Shown in pieces: positions 15,232 through 23,921 of a stretch of 64,000 bases of DNA. Source of the DNA: Oscillospiraceae bacterium. GTDB taxonomy: Bacteria > Bacillota > Clostridia > UMGS1810. The stretch's first letter is position 1. Each line of letters begins with the position of its first letter. Below the pieces are notes generated by a model. The model did not search any database and had not been told where the DNA came from. It saw only the letters and a list, made by a program, of their open reading frames with translations. The stretch spans positions 1 through 64,000 of the forward strand of contig SVJZ01000007.1 in the NCBI GenBank assembly GCA_015068705.1, given 5' to 3'. The position numbers and the translations under genes were made by a program.

Positions 15232-15675
15232 TTATTCTTCGCAGTCGCAATCGTCACAATCGCAATCAAATTCGATTTCGATGGGCTGTTTGCAGTTGGG
15301 GCAGATGATATCGCCGTCCTCGTCAAAGAAATCTTCGTCCAGGCAAACGATTTCGCCACAGTTGGGGCAATCAACCTCATAGTAGTCGATGTCGTCATAA
15401 TCGTCGCAATCACAGTCGCAATCGCAGTCACAATCACAGTCGCAATCGCACTCGTCGATGAGTTCTTCCTCAACGGCTGCCAGGTCCTCGTCGATGAGTT
15501 CCATCTGCTCGGTGAGTTCGTCCTGATAATCATACAGGTCATCGATGGTATCGTTGATTTCTTCAAACACATTCATCATTGCTTTGAAGATTTTGCCTTC
15601 GTTGGTGGTTTCGTCAAAGTTCAGACCGTCCATCAGACCTTTGAGGTAGGAAATCTGATTCGAAATATTTTCCAT
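15232..15675 (-). CDS. Acidic CD1247-type zinc-ribbon protein with an Asp-Cys repeat
   Basis: A 147-residue protein from ATG 15675, preceded by AAGGAGG. Residues 1-75 form an acidic helical N-terminal domain (ISYLKGLMDGLNFDETTNEG then long amphipathic helices) as in clostridial CD1247 N-terminal-domain proteins. Then comes an alternating Cys-Asp tract with eight cysteines (about 77-92), a zinc ribbon (CPNCGEIVC ... CPNCKQP, about 103-133) and a second Cys-Asp cluster at the C-terminus. The tract is encoded by an imperfect hexanucleotide array (15401-15448). Very high Asp/Glu content. Function unknown; metal storage or a transcription-associated zinc ribbon are possibilities. It is last in the minus-strand series, 33 bases after efp. 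Confidence 0.85.
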   Translation of the reverse strand: MENISNQISYLKGLMDGLNFDETTNEGKIFKAMMNVFEEINDTIDDLYDYQDELTEQMELIDEDLAAVEEELIDECDCDCDCDCDCDCDCDDYDDIDYYEVDCPNCGEIVCLDEDFFDEDGDIICPNCKQPIEIEFDCDCDDCDCEE

Positions 15676-15708
15676 GATAATAAACCTCCTTATTGGATTT
15701 TTGAAATA

Positions 15709-16266
15709 TTATACGCGCTCCATATACTCGCCGGTACGGGTATCTACACGGATGACGTCGTTGGTATCAACAAACAGCGGAACGTTGATGGTAGCACCGG
15801 TTTCCAAGGTTGCAGGTTTTACTGCACCGGTGGAAGTATCGCCTTTGAAGCCCGGCTCGGTTTCCGAAACCAGCAGTTCCACAAAGGTGGGGGGCTCAAC
15901 ACCGAATACATTGCCCTTGTAAGAGAGTACTTTTACTACCATGTTTTCCTTTACAAACTTGAGCGAATCGCCCAGCTGGCTCTCATTGAGCGGAATCTGC
16001 TCGTAGGTTTCCTGATCCATGAAGTAGAACAGCTCGCCATCCTGATACAGATACTCATAGTCTTTACGCTCGATCATTGCCTTGGGCATTTTCTCGGTCG
16101 GGCGGAAGGTACGCTCCACCACGCCGCCGGTGATAACGTTTTTGAGCTTGGTGCGAACAAAAGCAGCACCCTTACCCGGTTTTACATGCTGGAACTCAAC
16201 AATCTGAAATACGTTGCCGTCCAGCTCAAAGGTTACACCGTTTTTAAAATCTCCTGCAGAAATCAT
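15709..16266 (-). CDS. efp: Elongation factor P
   Basis: A 185-residue translation factor that relieves ribosome stalling at polyproline. It has the three-domain EF-P layout: a KOW-like N-terminal domain (1-63) with the tip lysine Lys32 in [10 protein letters not shown], a central OB domain (65-128) and a C-terminal OB domain ending [15 protein letters not shown] 16266 is chosen for the TGGAGGG at 7 bases; the in-frame ATG at 16281 lies inside the SD area. No modification gene (epmA/B, earP, ymfI-like) is adjacent. It follows pepP on the minus strand after a 78-base gap. The pairing of a Xaa-Pro peptidase with EF-P is common in Firmicutes. Confidence 0.96.
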   Translation of the reverse strand: MISAGDFKNGVTFELDGNVFQIVEFQHVKPGKGAAFVRTKLKNVITGGVVERTFRPTEKMPKAMIERKDYEYLYQDGELFYFMDQETYEQIPLNESQLGDSLKFVKENMVVKVLSYKGNVFGVEPPTFVELLVSETEPGFKGDTSTGAVKPATLETGATINVPLFVDTNDVIRVDTRTGEYMERV

Positions 16267-16344
16267 TTGTAATCCCTCCAAAACACTATTATTTCTTATA
16301 TACCTCTATTCTAAACGATATACGTCCAAAATACAAGCTTTTTT

Positions 16345-17385
16345 TTACACAATTCTCAATTCTTTGGCAGAATGGGTAAAATTTTCATATCCATCGGGGG
16401 TGATGAGCACCAAATCCTCAATGCGCACACCGCACTCTCCCGGCAGGTAAACGCCCGGTTCCACCGAAACGATATTTCCCGGTACCAGGATGTGCTCGCT
16501 ACGCGGTGACAGGGAAGGCTCTTCATGAATGTCCAATCCTACACCATGACCCAACCCATGTCCGAACCGACCCGGGAAGGATTCGTTTAAAAAATCTGCC
16601 GCGAGGGCATGCATCTGCCGCCCCGTTCTGCCGGGGGCGATATGCTCCAGCACCAGCTCCTGTGCACTGAGCACCGCACCGTACACCTCATTCTGACCGA
16701 TGGTGATATCCCCAACGCCTACTGTGCGGGTCATATCACTGCAATAGCCGTTGTATACACAACCAAAGTCCATGGTAACAAGCTCCAACGGAGCAATTAT
16801 CTTATCGGTAGGTGCGCCGTGGGGCAGCGACCCCCTTGCGCCAGAGGCAACAATGGTATCAAACGACATCCCTGAGGCTCCTTCACGCCGCATGAAAAAT
16901 TCCAGCTCGATGGCAACCTCGCGCTCTGTCATGCCTGCGCGCAGTACCGTGAGGATATGAGAAAAGGCACGGTCGGTAATTTCACACGCCTTGCGCACCG
17001 CATCAATTTCGGCAACATCTTTTATTGCACGAAGATTGAGCAACATCTTGCCAATGGGGGTAAGCTCGCCCAACTTTTCGGCAAATCGTTTGTATTCGGC
17101 AAAGGTAATGGATAAATCTTCAAACCCGATTTTTCCCTTGCCGGCAAATGTCTCCAACCGAAAATCGGCAACATCCTCCACCGTAAATCCGATTGCCTGC
17201 TTTGCCGCCTGCTCGGTATAACGCGAATCGGTCACCAACAGTTGCTCGGTATAGGTGATCAGAAGATACCCTGCCGTTCCGGAAAATCCACTGACATAAA
17301 ACACATTCTTGCGGTCGGTGATCAAAAGGGCATCCAACCTTGCCTCCGCCATTTGCGCGCGAAGACGGGAAAGTCTGTTATTCAT
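16345..17385 (-). CDS. pepP: Xaa-Pro aminopeptidase (M24 family)
   Basis: A 346-residue M24B peptidase that removes an N-terminal residue before proline. A creatinase-type N-terminal domain (1-120) precedes the pita-bread catalytic domain. The two-metal site is complete: Asp in TMDFGCVYNGYCSDMTR (two Asp), His in GLGHGVGLDIHE, Glu in VSVEPGVYLP and Glu in VRIEDLVL. The start (17385) lies 8 bases inside the end of nfo, so translation is coupled. It precedes efp, a frequent neighbour that also deals with proline-rich sequences. No signal peptide; cytoplasmic. Confidence 0.93.
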   Translation of the reverse strand: MNNRLSRLRAQMAEARLDALLITDRKNVFYVSGFSGTAGYLLITYTEQLLVTDSRYTEQAAKQAIGFTVEDVADFRLETFAGKGKIGFEDLSITFAEYKRFAEKLGELTPIGKMLLNLRAIKDVAEIDAVRKACEITDRAFSHILTVLRAGMTEREVAIELEFFMRREGASGMSFDTIVASGARGSLPHGAPTDKIIAPLELVTMDFGCVYNGYCSDMTRTVGVGDITIGQNEVYGAVLSAQELVLEHIAPGRTGRQMHALAADFLNESFPGRFGHGLGHGVGLDIHEEPSLSPRSEHILVPGNIVSVEPGVYLPGECGVRIEDLVLITPDGYENFTHSAKELRIV

Positions 17386-18244
17386 GGCGATTCCCCTCCT
17401 GCAAGGAAAGATAATACTGCTTCATGGTGAGCGCATCCTCACTCATGGTACCTGCCGATTCACAGATGATGGTGGGGGAAAGTCCCTTGCGGTAACAAAG
17501 CTCTATCACAGGCTCAAATTCCGGACCATATTGGATATCGGCGAAGGTGTGATGCATCTTTTCGCCGCCTGCGGTAAATTCAATTCTGCTGAAATGACTG
17601 TGAAATCCGTTCAGACGGTCACGACCCAAGCCGTTTTCTATTTTGTCAAACACTGCCTCGAACGCCTCAAAGGTACTCAAGCCTCCGTGGGTGCGGGCAT
17701 TCAGGTGCCCAAAATCAATGGTGGGCAGAAAAGAATCGTCAATCCGACACAATTCGATGACCTCGTCCAGATCGCCCAGCTGATTGATTTTTCCCATGGT
17801 TTCAGGGCAGATGTGCACATGTGAAAGACCAAGATTTTTTGCCTCGTCCAGGGCAAGGCGCAGGGTTTTTTCGGCATATTGCATGGCGGTGCGCCGCTCC
17901 ATTTTGGCACAGGCACCCGAGTGCACTACAATCCGTGTTGCTCCCATCCAGTCTGCCGCCTGCAGGGTGTCGGTGATGTATTTCACACCGCGCACCCGTT
18001 TTTCCTCATCGTCGGTGGCAAGATTGATGTAGTAGGGTGCGTGGATACTAAGTGCAATGCCGTGCTCCCGTGCGGCTTCTCCCAGTTTTTGTGCGGTGGG
18101 CTGGGTAATTTTTACCCCTTTGGAGCATTGGTATTCATATGCGTCCAATCCGATTTGGGAAAGATAGAGGGGCATCTGGACGGAGGATTTGTAACCTGCC
18201 GCATAAAATGCATCCCCGTTTCCCGACGGACCGAATTTTATCAT
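17378..18244 (-). CDS. nfo: Endonuclease IV-type AP endonuclease
   Basis: A 288-residue TIM-barrel enzyme of the AP endonuclease family 2. The tri-zinc ligands are recognisable: His in SIHAPYYIN, His in IVVHSGA, Glu in ICPETMGK, Asp and His in TIDFGHLNA, His in HSHFSRIEF and Glu in IICESAG. It cuts the backbone at abasic sites in base excision repair. It lies between pyrE and pepP, overlapping pepP by 8 bases and 18 bases after pyrE, so it is read with the pyrimidine genes. Slightly divergent from the E. coli enzyme but typical of clostridial homologues. Confidence 0.9.
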   Translation of the reverse strand: MIKFGPSGNGDAFYAAGYKSSVQMPLYLSQIGLDAYEYQCSKGVKITQPTAQKLGEAAREHGIALSIHAPYYINLATDDEEKRVRGVKYITDTLQAADWMGATRIVVHSGACAKMERRTAMQYAEKTLRLALDEAKNLGLSHVHICPETMGKINQLGDLDEVIELCRIDDSFLPTIDFGHLNARTHGGLSTFEAFEAVFDKIENGLGRDRLNGFHSHFSRIEFTAGGEKMHHTFADIQYGPEFEPVIELCYRKGLSPTIICESAGTMSEDALTMKQYYLSLQEGNRHE

Positions 18245-18262
18245 GGTAACAACCCCTTCTAA

Positions 18263-18841
18263 TTAGCAGATTTTGCGGCTACCCGGTTTTACCAACGGCA
18301 GATTCTGCTTGCATAGCGGACATTCGTCTGCTTCATAGGAGATAACCTCCATGGAGATGACCGATTTGAGTTTTACGCCAAAATCAATTTGTCCGTTGGT
18401 GCGGTCTACCACCACGCCAACGCCGGCAACCACGCCGCCCTGCTCTTTTACAATGTCGATGACCTCGCGCACCGAACCGCCGGTGGTAACCACATCCTCA
18501 ACCACCAGTACTCTCTGACCCGGCTCAATGGTAAAACCGCGGCGCAGGGTCATGGCACCATTTTCGCGCTCTGCAAAAATGTTTTTCACGCCAAGATGAC
18601 GGCTTACTTCATAAGACATCTGGATGGCACCGATGGCAGGACCGATGACCAACTGAATATCATCATCTGCAAACTGCTCTGCCAGATCACGGCAAAGCTC
18701 TTCGCTGTATTTTGCGTCCTGGAAAATCTTTGCACACTGCATGTATTTGTCACTGTGCCGTCCCGAGGTGAGCAGAAAATGGCCTTCCTGCAATACGCCT
18801 GCCTCTTTGAGGATTTCGATTACTCTTTCTCTTGTCAACAT
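18263..18841 (-). CDS. pyrE: Orotate phosphoribosyltransferase
   Basis: A 192-residue enzyme converting orotate and PRPP to OMP. The PRPP-binding motif VLVVEDVVTTGGSVREV is at about 110-126, and LLTSGRHSDKYMQ near residues 23-35 is the usual N-terminal block. The C-terminus carries an extra Cys cluster (ECPLCKQ and a final Cys) seen in many clostridial PyrE proteins. ATG 18841 follows TTAGGAGG. Third gene of the pyrK-pyrD-pyrE run. Confidence 0.95.
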   Translation of the reverse strand: MLTRERVIEILKEAGVLQEGHFLLTSGRHSDKYMQCAKIFQDAKYSEELCRDLAEQFADDDIQLVIGPAIGAIQMSYEVSRHLGVKNIFAERENGAMTLRRGFTIEPGQRVLVVEDVVTTGGSVREVIDIVKEQGGVVAGVGVVVDRTNGQIDFGVKLKSVISMEVISYEADECPLCKQNLPLVKPGSRKIC

Positions 18842-18862
18842 GTTTGTGTTCCTCCTAATGAA

Positions 18863-19774
18863 TTAGTTTGGTTTTACTGCGCCGATGAGTTCATTCACAT
18901 CCGACACGCCGTTTTCCTGCATATATTTTGCAATGCCGTCCCGCACCTTGATGCTTGCTGCGGGGTCGACAAAGTTTGCCGTTCCTACCGATACCAGTGT
19001 TGCCCCTGCCAGAAGGAACTCCACCGCATCCTCACCTGTCATGATACCGCCCATGCCGATGATGGGAAGTTTTACTGCATTTGCCACCTGCCATACCATA
19101 CGCACCGCAACCGGTTTTACCGCAGGTCCCGACAGACCGCCTACATTGTTTGCCAGTACCGGGCGACGGGTTTTAATGTCGATTTTCATGCCCAAAAGGG
19201 TGTTGATGAGGGAAATCCCGTCTGCACCGCCGCTTTCTGCGGCGCGCGCGGTTTCGGTGATGTCGGTTACATTTGGGGAAAGTTTTACCACCAACGGCTT
19301 TTTGCAGTGTTTGCGCACTGCCGAGGTGATACGTTCTACCGTGTCGGGGCATACGCCAAATGCCACACCGCCCTCTTTTACGTTGGGGCAGGAGATGTTC
19401 ATTTCAATGAGGTCAATGGCAGAATCCGAAAGAATTTGCGCCATCTCGCAATATTCCTCAATGGTGTTTCCGGCAATGTTTGCAATCAGGCGTGTGCCGG
19501 ATTGGGCCAGCTTGGGGAGCTCACGGGAAACAAAATATTTCACACCCGGATTTTGCAAGCCTACGCTATTTAAGATGCCGGCAGGTGTTTCTGCGATGCG
19601 CGGCGGTTTGTTTCCCTCGCGCATGGCAAGGGTAAGACCTTTTAAGGTAATGCCACCCAATTGTGCGATGTCTACATATTCGCCATATTCTTTGCCAAAG
19701 CCGAATGTGCCCGAGCCGGTTACTACCGGGTTGGCAAATTCCACACCGGCAAAATTTACCTTCATATTACTCAT
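18863..19774 (-). CDS. pyrD: Dihydroorotate dehydrogenase B, catalytic subunit
   Basis: A 303-residue FMN enzyme (class 1B) that oxidises dihydroorotate to orotate. The catalytic cysteine is in EMNISCPNVKEGG, the FMN loop GSGTFGFGKEY is at about 20-30, and the GMGGIMTGEDAVEF phosphate site lies near 250. It works with the PyrK subunit encoded just upstream, passing electrons to NAD+. The ATG (19774) overlaps the end of pyrK by 8 bases, with GAGGTGAA as SD inside pyrK. Confidence 0.96.
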   Translation of the reverse strand: MSNMKVNFAGVEFANPVVTGSGTFGFGKEYGEYVDIAQLGGITLKGLTLAMREGNKPPRIAETPAGILNSVGLQNPGVKYFVSRELPKLAQSGTRLIANIAGNTIEEYCEMAQILSDSAIDLIEMNISCPNVKEGGVAFGVCPDTVERITSAVRKHCKKPLVVKLSPNVTDITETARAAESGGADGISLINTLLGMKIDIKTRRPVLANNVGGLSGPAVKPVAVRMVWQVANAVKLPIIGMGGIMTGEDAVEFLLAGATLVSVGTANFVDPAASIKVRDGIAKYMQENGVSDVNELIGAVKPN

Positions 19775-20525
19775 CCAGGTTCACCTCACTTGCTTTGAAT
19801 ACCGGCCCTGCTTTGCAGACGTGTGCATAGTGACCGTTTACCTTACATGCACAGGTCAGGCACGCACCAATGCCGCAGCCCATTCGTTGCTCCATGGAAA
19901 GCTCTGCCGGGATACCCGTTTCGGCAGACAAGGTCTGAACCGCTTTGAGCATGGGGGTAGGACCGCACGCATAGATTTTTTCCACGCCGTCCAGATTTTC
20001 TTTGAGTTTGTCGATGGCAAAGCCGTGGTAACCATAGCTACCGTCATCGGTGGTAACGGTTACATTGCCGCCGGCGGAGGTGAAATCCTCTTCCAATAAT
20101 ACTCTATCTTTGTTGCGAAACCCCAGATACACGTCGGGTGCATTCAGGGATTTTGCAAGCATGAGCAAGGGGAAGGTACCAATGCCGCCGCCGATTACGG
20201 CACACTTGCCTTCTATGGGGTTGAATCCACGTCCGAGCGGTCCCATAACATCCAGTTGTTCACCCACTTTTTTCTGTGCCAGAAGGGCAGTGCCTTCACC
20301 ACGCACTTCAAAAATAACGCGCATCACATCCCCCTCTACATCACAGATGCTGATGGGGCGGCGGAGCAGGGTGTTGATGTCGTTTCCGCATTTGATATGC
20401 ACAAATTGTCCTACCTTTGCCTCTGCTGCCATTTGAGTGCAGCGAAAGCGCAGGTCAAAGGTTTTCTCGGCGATTTCGTCCATCGAAACGATCTCGCACA
20501 GGTATGCTTGTTTGGTCGCTTCCAT
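19767..20525 (-). CDS. pyrK: Dihydroorotate dehydrogenase B, electron transfer subunit
   Basis: A 252-residue FAD and 2Fe-2S protein. The FAD domain has LLRRPISICDVEGD and the NAD domain contains CAVIGGGIGTFPLLMLAK. The C-terminal iron-sulfur loop MGCGIGACLTCACKV with a later Cys (HVCKAGP) gives the four ligands. It is first in the minus-strand pyr run, starting at 20525 with GAGAGGAG upstream and a SigA promoter 80 bases before. No PyrR-type attenuator is visible in the roughly 75-base leader. Confidence 0.95.
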   Translation of the reverse strand: MEATKQAYLCEIVSMDEIAEKTFDLRFRCTQMAAEAKVGQFVHIKCGNDINTLLRRPISICDVEGDVMRVIFEVRGEGTALLAQKKVGEQLDVMGPLGRGFNPIEGKCAVIGGGIGTFPLLMLAKSLNAPDVYLGFRNKDRVLLEEDFTSAGGNVTVTTDDGSYGYHGFAIDKLKENLDGVEKIYACGPTPMLKAVQTLSAETGIPAELSMEQRMGCGIGACLTCACKVNGHYAHVCKAGPVFKASEVNLDE

Positions 20526-20604
20526 TTGTATCTCCTCTCATTTTGTAAACGCTGATGTCCGGGTTGTTCTTTCCTTTATTATGCGTAAAATTACATACAA
20601 AATC

Positions 20605-20633
20605 AGTATAACATAAAATTTATTGTTTTTCAA
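20605..20633 (-). promoter_or_regulatory. SigA promoter of the pyrKDE run
   Basis: Minus strand: TTGAAA (20633-20628), 17 bases, TATACT (20610-20605). Confidence 0.7.
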
Positions 20634-20692
20634 TATCCACATTGCTAAAAATTTCCCCATGTTTGTGCCACACCTTCGCATTTTCCAAAGCC

Positions 20693-20721
20693 TTGACTTT
20701 TTCTATGAAATCTATTATAAT
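20693..20721 (+). promoter_or_regulatory. SigA promoter of the esterase-yebC pair
   Basis: TTGACT (20693-20698), 17 bases, TATAAT (20716-20721); near-consensus, 38 bases before the esterase ATG. Confidence 0.8.
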
Positions 20722-20758
20722 AATAAAATATGGTCAGAAACAGGAAGGAAGGATACCT

Positions 20759-21499
20759 ATGGCGCTTTTGCAGTGCAACATCCGCTCGGCTGTACTGGGG
20801 ATGGACGTGGCATTTTGCGCAATTGTTCCCGAACGGCAATCAGAGCACATCCGCACCATTTACCTGTTGCATGGTTTGAATGAAGACTGCACCGGCTGGT
20901 GCCGATACAGCAGTATCGAACGGTATGCACGGGATATGGGAATTGCGGTGATTATGCCCGGTGCACAAAAGAGCTTTTATACCGACATGGCATATGGCGA
21001 CGCATATTTCACTTTCATTACCAACGAACTGGTTACCCTGACGAGAAATCTGTTTCATTTGAGCCACCGACGGGAGGATACCTTTGTAGGCGGACTTTCC
21101 ATGGGCGGTTACGGTGCCTATAAAATGGCACTCACCAAACCTGAACAGTACGGTGGTGCAGCGGCACTTTCAGGTGCGCTGGATGTGGGGATGCTTTCGG
21201 CAATGCCCGAGGCGCAGCCCTTACGAAAGCTCATCCTGGGGGATGTGACCGATGCGAGGGGAACCGAGCATGACCTCATGCACCTTGCAAGCGATCTTGC
21301 CAAATCCGGCAGGGTAAAACCCCGCCTGTATCAGGCTTGCGGTACCGAGGATTTTTTATACGGAGCAAATACCGCATTTCGAATTGCGATTGCAGAGAAG
21401 GGGTTTGATCACCGCTATGAAGAAGGACCGGGCGAACACTCGTGGTCTTTCTGGGATATGTACATCCAAAAGGCACTTGCCTTTTTGTTGGAAGAATAG
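20759..21499 (+). CDS. Esterase of the EstA/esterase-D alpha/beta-hydrolase family
   Basis: A 246-residue hydrolase started at ATG 20759 behind AGGAAGG. The nucleophile elbow GGLSMGGYGA is near residue 114; Asp in GTEDFLYGAN and His in GEHSWSFWD complete the triad. The YLLHGLNEDCTGW oxyanion segment is typical of tributyrin esterase EstA and related carbohydrate acetyl esterases. No signal peptide, so it acts in the cytoplasm. yebC begins 25 bases downstream, suggesting shared transcription without an obvious functional tie. The natural substrate is unknown. Confidence 0.88.
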   Translation: MALLQCNIRSAVLGMDVAFCAIVPERQSEHIRTIYLLHGLNEDCTGWCRYSSIERYARDMGIAVIMPGAQKSFYTDMAYGDAYFTFITNELVTLTRNLFHLSHRREDTFVGGLSMGGYGAYKMALTKPEQYGGAAALSGALDVGMLSAMPEAQPLRKLILGDVTDARGTEHDLMHLASDLAKSGRVKPRLYQACGTEDFLYGANTAFRIAIAEKGFDHRYEEGPGEHSWSFWDMYIQKALAFLLEE

Positions 21500-21524
21500 A
21501 AAAATAAAACTGGAGGCTGTTAGC

Positions 21525-22250
21525 ATGTCAGGACATTCCAAATGGTCCAATATCAAACACAAAAAAGAGAAAACCGACGCACAAAAGGCGAAGATTTTCA
21601 CCAAGCTGGGGCGTGAGATTGCCGTGGCGGTAAAATCCGGCGGCGCCGACCCCGACGTAAACGGACGGCTCAAAGATGCCATTGCCAAGGCAAAGAGCAA
21701 CAATATGCCCAACGAAAATATTGCTCGTTGCATCAAAAAGGCATCCGGAGAGCAAAATCTGGATAATTTTGAAAACATTCAGTATGAAGGTTACGGTCCA
21801 AACGGTGTGGCAGTGATTGTGCAGACCCTTACCGACAACCGCAACCGTACTGCAGGCGATATGCGCCACTATTTTGATAAGTTTGGGGGCAACCTCGGCA
21901 CCACCGGCTCGGTGGGCTGGATGTTTGACCGCAAGGGCATTATCATTATTAACCGGGATGACCTGGACGAGGATACCGTGATGGAGGATGCGCTCGAATG
22001 TGGTGCAACCGATTTTAATGCCGAGGAGGAAATTTTTGAAATTTCCACCGACCCGGATGTGGTTTCCAAGGTGCGTGATGCATTGGAAGAAAAGGGTTAC
22101 AGCTTTGTATCGGCAGAGGCGGAGATGATTCCCCAAACCACCGTGAAGCTCACCGACGAAAAGGATATTTTGATGATGGAAAAACTCATTGATGCCATGG
22201 AAGATAATGACGACGTGCAAGAGATTTTCCACAACTGGGAAGAAGAATAA
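21525..22250 (+). CDS. yebC: YebC/PmpR family protein
   Basis: A 241-residue protein beginning MSGHSKWSNIKHKKEKTD, the hallmark of YebC/TACO1 proteins. The rest follows the family without gaps: GRLKDAIAKAKSNNMPNENI, then YEGYGPNGVAVIV and GTTGSVGWMFD. Members act as transcription regulators or help ribosomes through difficult nascent chains. ATG 21525 follows TGGAGG. It shares the esterase transcript and is closed by a strong terminator. Confidence 0.96.
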   Translation: MSGHSKWSNIKHKKEKTDAQKAKIFTKLGREIAVAVKSGGADPDVNGRLKDAIAKAKSNNMPNENIARCIKKASGEQNLDNFENIQYEGYGPNGVAVIVQTLTDNRNRTAGDMRHYFDKFGGNLGTTGSVGWMFDRKGIIIINRDDLDEDTVMEDALECGATDFNAEEEIFEISTDPDVVSKVRDALEEKGYSFVSAEAEMIPQTTVKLTDEKDILMMEKLIDAMEDNDDVQEIFHNWEEE

Positions 22251-22260
22251 GAACGATGTG

Positions 22261-22302
22261 TTTCCATACCGCACGTATTTTGCGTGCGGTATGGAAATTT
22301 TT
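22261..22302 (+). terminator. Terminator of yebC
   Basis: 15-bp stem TTTCCATACCGCACG (22261-22275) and complement (22283-22297), 7-base loop, T-rich 3' end. Confidence 0.9.
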
Positions 22303-22313
22303 CAAAAAAACGC

Positions 22314-22342
22314 TTGACAATCTGCCCGATGGGTGATATAAT
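22314..22342 (+). promoter_or_regulatory. Consensus SigA promoter of infC-rpmI-rplT
   Basis: TTGACA (22314-22319), 17 bases, TATAAT (22337-22342): a perfect consensus promoter. Confidence 0.92.
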
Positions 22343-22349
22343 ACTTTGG

Positions 22350-22534
22350 AAAGCAAAGCAGAAGCCCGCTTCTCACCTCGCAGTCTTTACTGTTGGGGTC
22401 TATATCCGAAGATGATTGCGCAATATTCTTGCGCATGTTTCTTCAACCGGATGAGTGGGCGTGTTGCGTCCGCTTTTTTGTTTCAATTTTTTCATTTCAT
22501 CGGTTTTGAAAGCATGATTGGGAGGTGCTTGGTT
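22350..22534 (+). promoter_or_regulatory. Ribosomal-protein leader of infC with an internal terminator hairpin
   Basis: A leader of about 185 bases precedes infC. It ends in a terminator-like hairpin: GTGGGCG (22455-22461), TGTTG loop, CGTCCGC (22467-22473) and six T's (22474-22479). Upstream pairing is available around TTGCGC (about 22419 and 22430). In Bacillus and other Firmicutes this operon is attenuated by L20 binding its leader; the same logic is likely here, though I could not match the L20 fold base by base. Confidence 0.6.
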
Positions 22535-23074
22535 ATCAGTAACAAGGAATTGATGATTAACGAACAGATCCGCGACAAGGAAGTCCGCTTGGTGGACACA
22601 GACGGATCGCAGTTGGGTATCGTGTCCATTGAAGAGGCCATGCAAAAGGCGAATGATCGTGGCGTGGACCTGGTAAAGATTGCGCCGCAGGCAAAACCGC
22701 CGGTGTGCAAAATCATGGATTACGGAAAGTACAAGTTTGAGCTTGCCAAGCGTGATAAAGAGGCACGCAAAAACCAAAAAACGGTTACCTTAAAGGAAAT
22801 CCGTCTTTCCCCGTCGATAGACACCCACGATTTTGAAACAAAGGTTAATCATACCATCAAGTTTTTGAAGGCCGGTGACAAGGTAAAGATTACCGTACGG
22901 TTCCGTGGCAGAGAGATGAACCATTCCTCTCTGGGCAAAGTGCTTTTGGAGCGGTTTGCCGAGGCGGTATCCGATGCAGGCACCATGGAAAAGGAGCCTA
23001 AGATGGAAGGCCGGAACATGTTTATGGTAATTGCTGCCGCAGGTGAAAAGAAGGCAGACAAAAAGCAAAGCTGA
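22535..23074 (+). CDS. infC: Translation initiation factor IF-3
   Basis: A 179-residue IF-3 with [10 protein letters not shown]-like N-terminus ([18 protein letters not shown]) and C-terminal domain [12 protein letters not shown]. The only well-placed ribosome-binding site, GGGAGGTG (22520-22527), is 7 bases before an ATC codon (22535) in the sequence TTGGTTATCAGTAAC. TTG 22529 is too close to the SD, and ATG 22553 has none. A non-AUG start (AUU in E. coli and others) is the known basis of IF-3 autocontrol, so AUC here is probable. The C-terminus has a short Lys-rich tail (EKKADKKQS). First gene of the operon with rpmI and rplT. Confidence 0.93.
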   Translation: MSNKELMINEQIRDKEVRLVDTDGSQLGIVSIEEAMQKANDRGVDLVKIAPQAKPPVCKIMDYGKYKFELAKRDKEARKNQKTVTLKEIRLSPSIDTHDFETKVNHTIKFLKAGDKVKITVRFRGREMNHSSLGKVLLERFAEAVSDAGTMEKEPKMEGRNMFMVIAAAGEKKADKKQS

Positions 23075-23127
23075 CAAACATCTCTTACAAAAGAATGTTT
23101 GAACATATTTGGAGGGAGCGAATCACT

Positions 23128-23325
23128 ATGCCGAAATTAAAGTCACACCGGGCCAGTGCAAAGCGTTTCAAGGTTACCAAAAATGGTAAGGTAAAACGCG
23201 GACAGGCCTATCGCAGTCACATTCTGACCAAGAAGTCCACCAAGAGAAAACGTGGTCTGCGTAAGAGCGCATATGCATCCAGTGCAAATGCAGCTACCAT
23301 CAAGAAACTGATCCTGTGCAAATAA
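23128..23325 (+). CDS. rpmI: Ribosomal protein bL35
   Basis: A 65-residue basic protein of the large subunit, [20 protein letters not shown] onward, full length for bL35. ATG 23128 follows GGAGGGAG. It lies between infC and rplT, the standard order. Confidence 0.97.
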   Translation: MPKLKSHRASAKRFKVTKNGKVKRGQAYRSHILTKKSTKRKRGLRKSAYASSANAATIKKLILCK

Positions 23326-23345
23326 GTAATTGAGGAGGAATACAA

Positions 23346-23699
23346 ATGGCTAGAGTAAAGGGCGCACTGGCGACCAGAAAAAGACATAAACGGGTACTGA
23401 AGCTTGCCAAGGGTTACCGTGGCGCAAAGAGCAAGTGCTTCCGTACTGCCAACCAGGCAGTGATGAAATCGCTGGTGTATGCATACATTGGCAGAAAGCA
23501 GAAAAAACGTGACTTCCGTCGGATTTGGATTACCCGAATCAGCGCGGCAGCAAAGATGAACGACATCAACTACTCGCGTTTCATGAACGGCCTCAAGCGT
23601 GCAGGAATCGACATGAACCGCAAGATGCTCTCCGAGATTGCTATTTCGGATCCCGAAGGGTTTGCAAGCCTTGTTGAAAAGGCAAAAGCAGCTTTATAA
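23346..23699 (+). CDS. rplT: Ribosomal protein bL20
   Basis: A 117-residue 23S rRNA-binding protein with the usual [20 protein letters not shown] start and a globular C-terminal domain ([20 protein letters not shown]). In related bacteria it also represses this operon by binding its leader. ATG 23346 follows GAGGAGG. Last gene before a terminator. Confidence 0.97.
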   Translation: MARVKGALATRKRHKRVLKLAKGYRGAKSKCFRTANQAVMKSLVYAYIGRKQKKRDFRRIWITRISAAAKMNDINYSRFMNGLKRAGIDMNRKMLSEIAISDPEGFASLVEKAKAAL

Positions 23700-23711
23700 G
23701 AAGCAAACATC

Positions 23712-23756
23712 AACCACTATATTTCTGCATGCAGAAGTATGGTGGTTTGGTTTTTT
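23712..23756 (+). terminator. Terminator of infC-rpmI-rplT
   Basis: A nearly continuous 18-bp stem (23712-23729 with 23730-23747, two G-T pairs) followed by a T-rich run to 23756. Confidence 0.85.
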
Positions 23757-23921
23757 ACGGGCTATCTTTCCTTTCCGGTGTTTTGCACCTGATATGCTGC
23801 AGATGATAGCACCTGTTCCATACCACATCAATCTTTGATTGTATATTTTGGGGATTTCGTATGCCTTTTGTGGCTCGGATGTGGCAGAAAATGACTTTTG
23901 TAATACGGAGTGTGACAAAAT

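Noticed and set aside
15401-15448. Hexanucleotide array considered as a CRISPR or satellite repeat
   Set aside because: No spacers, unit only 6 bases, and it is in frame as the Asp-Cys tract of a real gene.
22346-22534. Upstream extension of the infC frame through the leader
   Set aside because: The frame is open only because the leader lacks an in-frame stop; it crosses the terminator hairpin and has no IF-3-like sequence.
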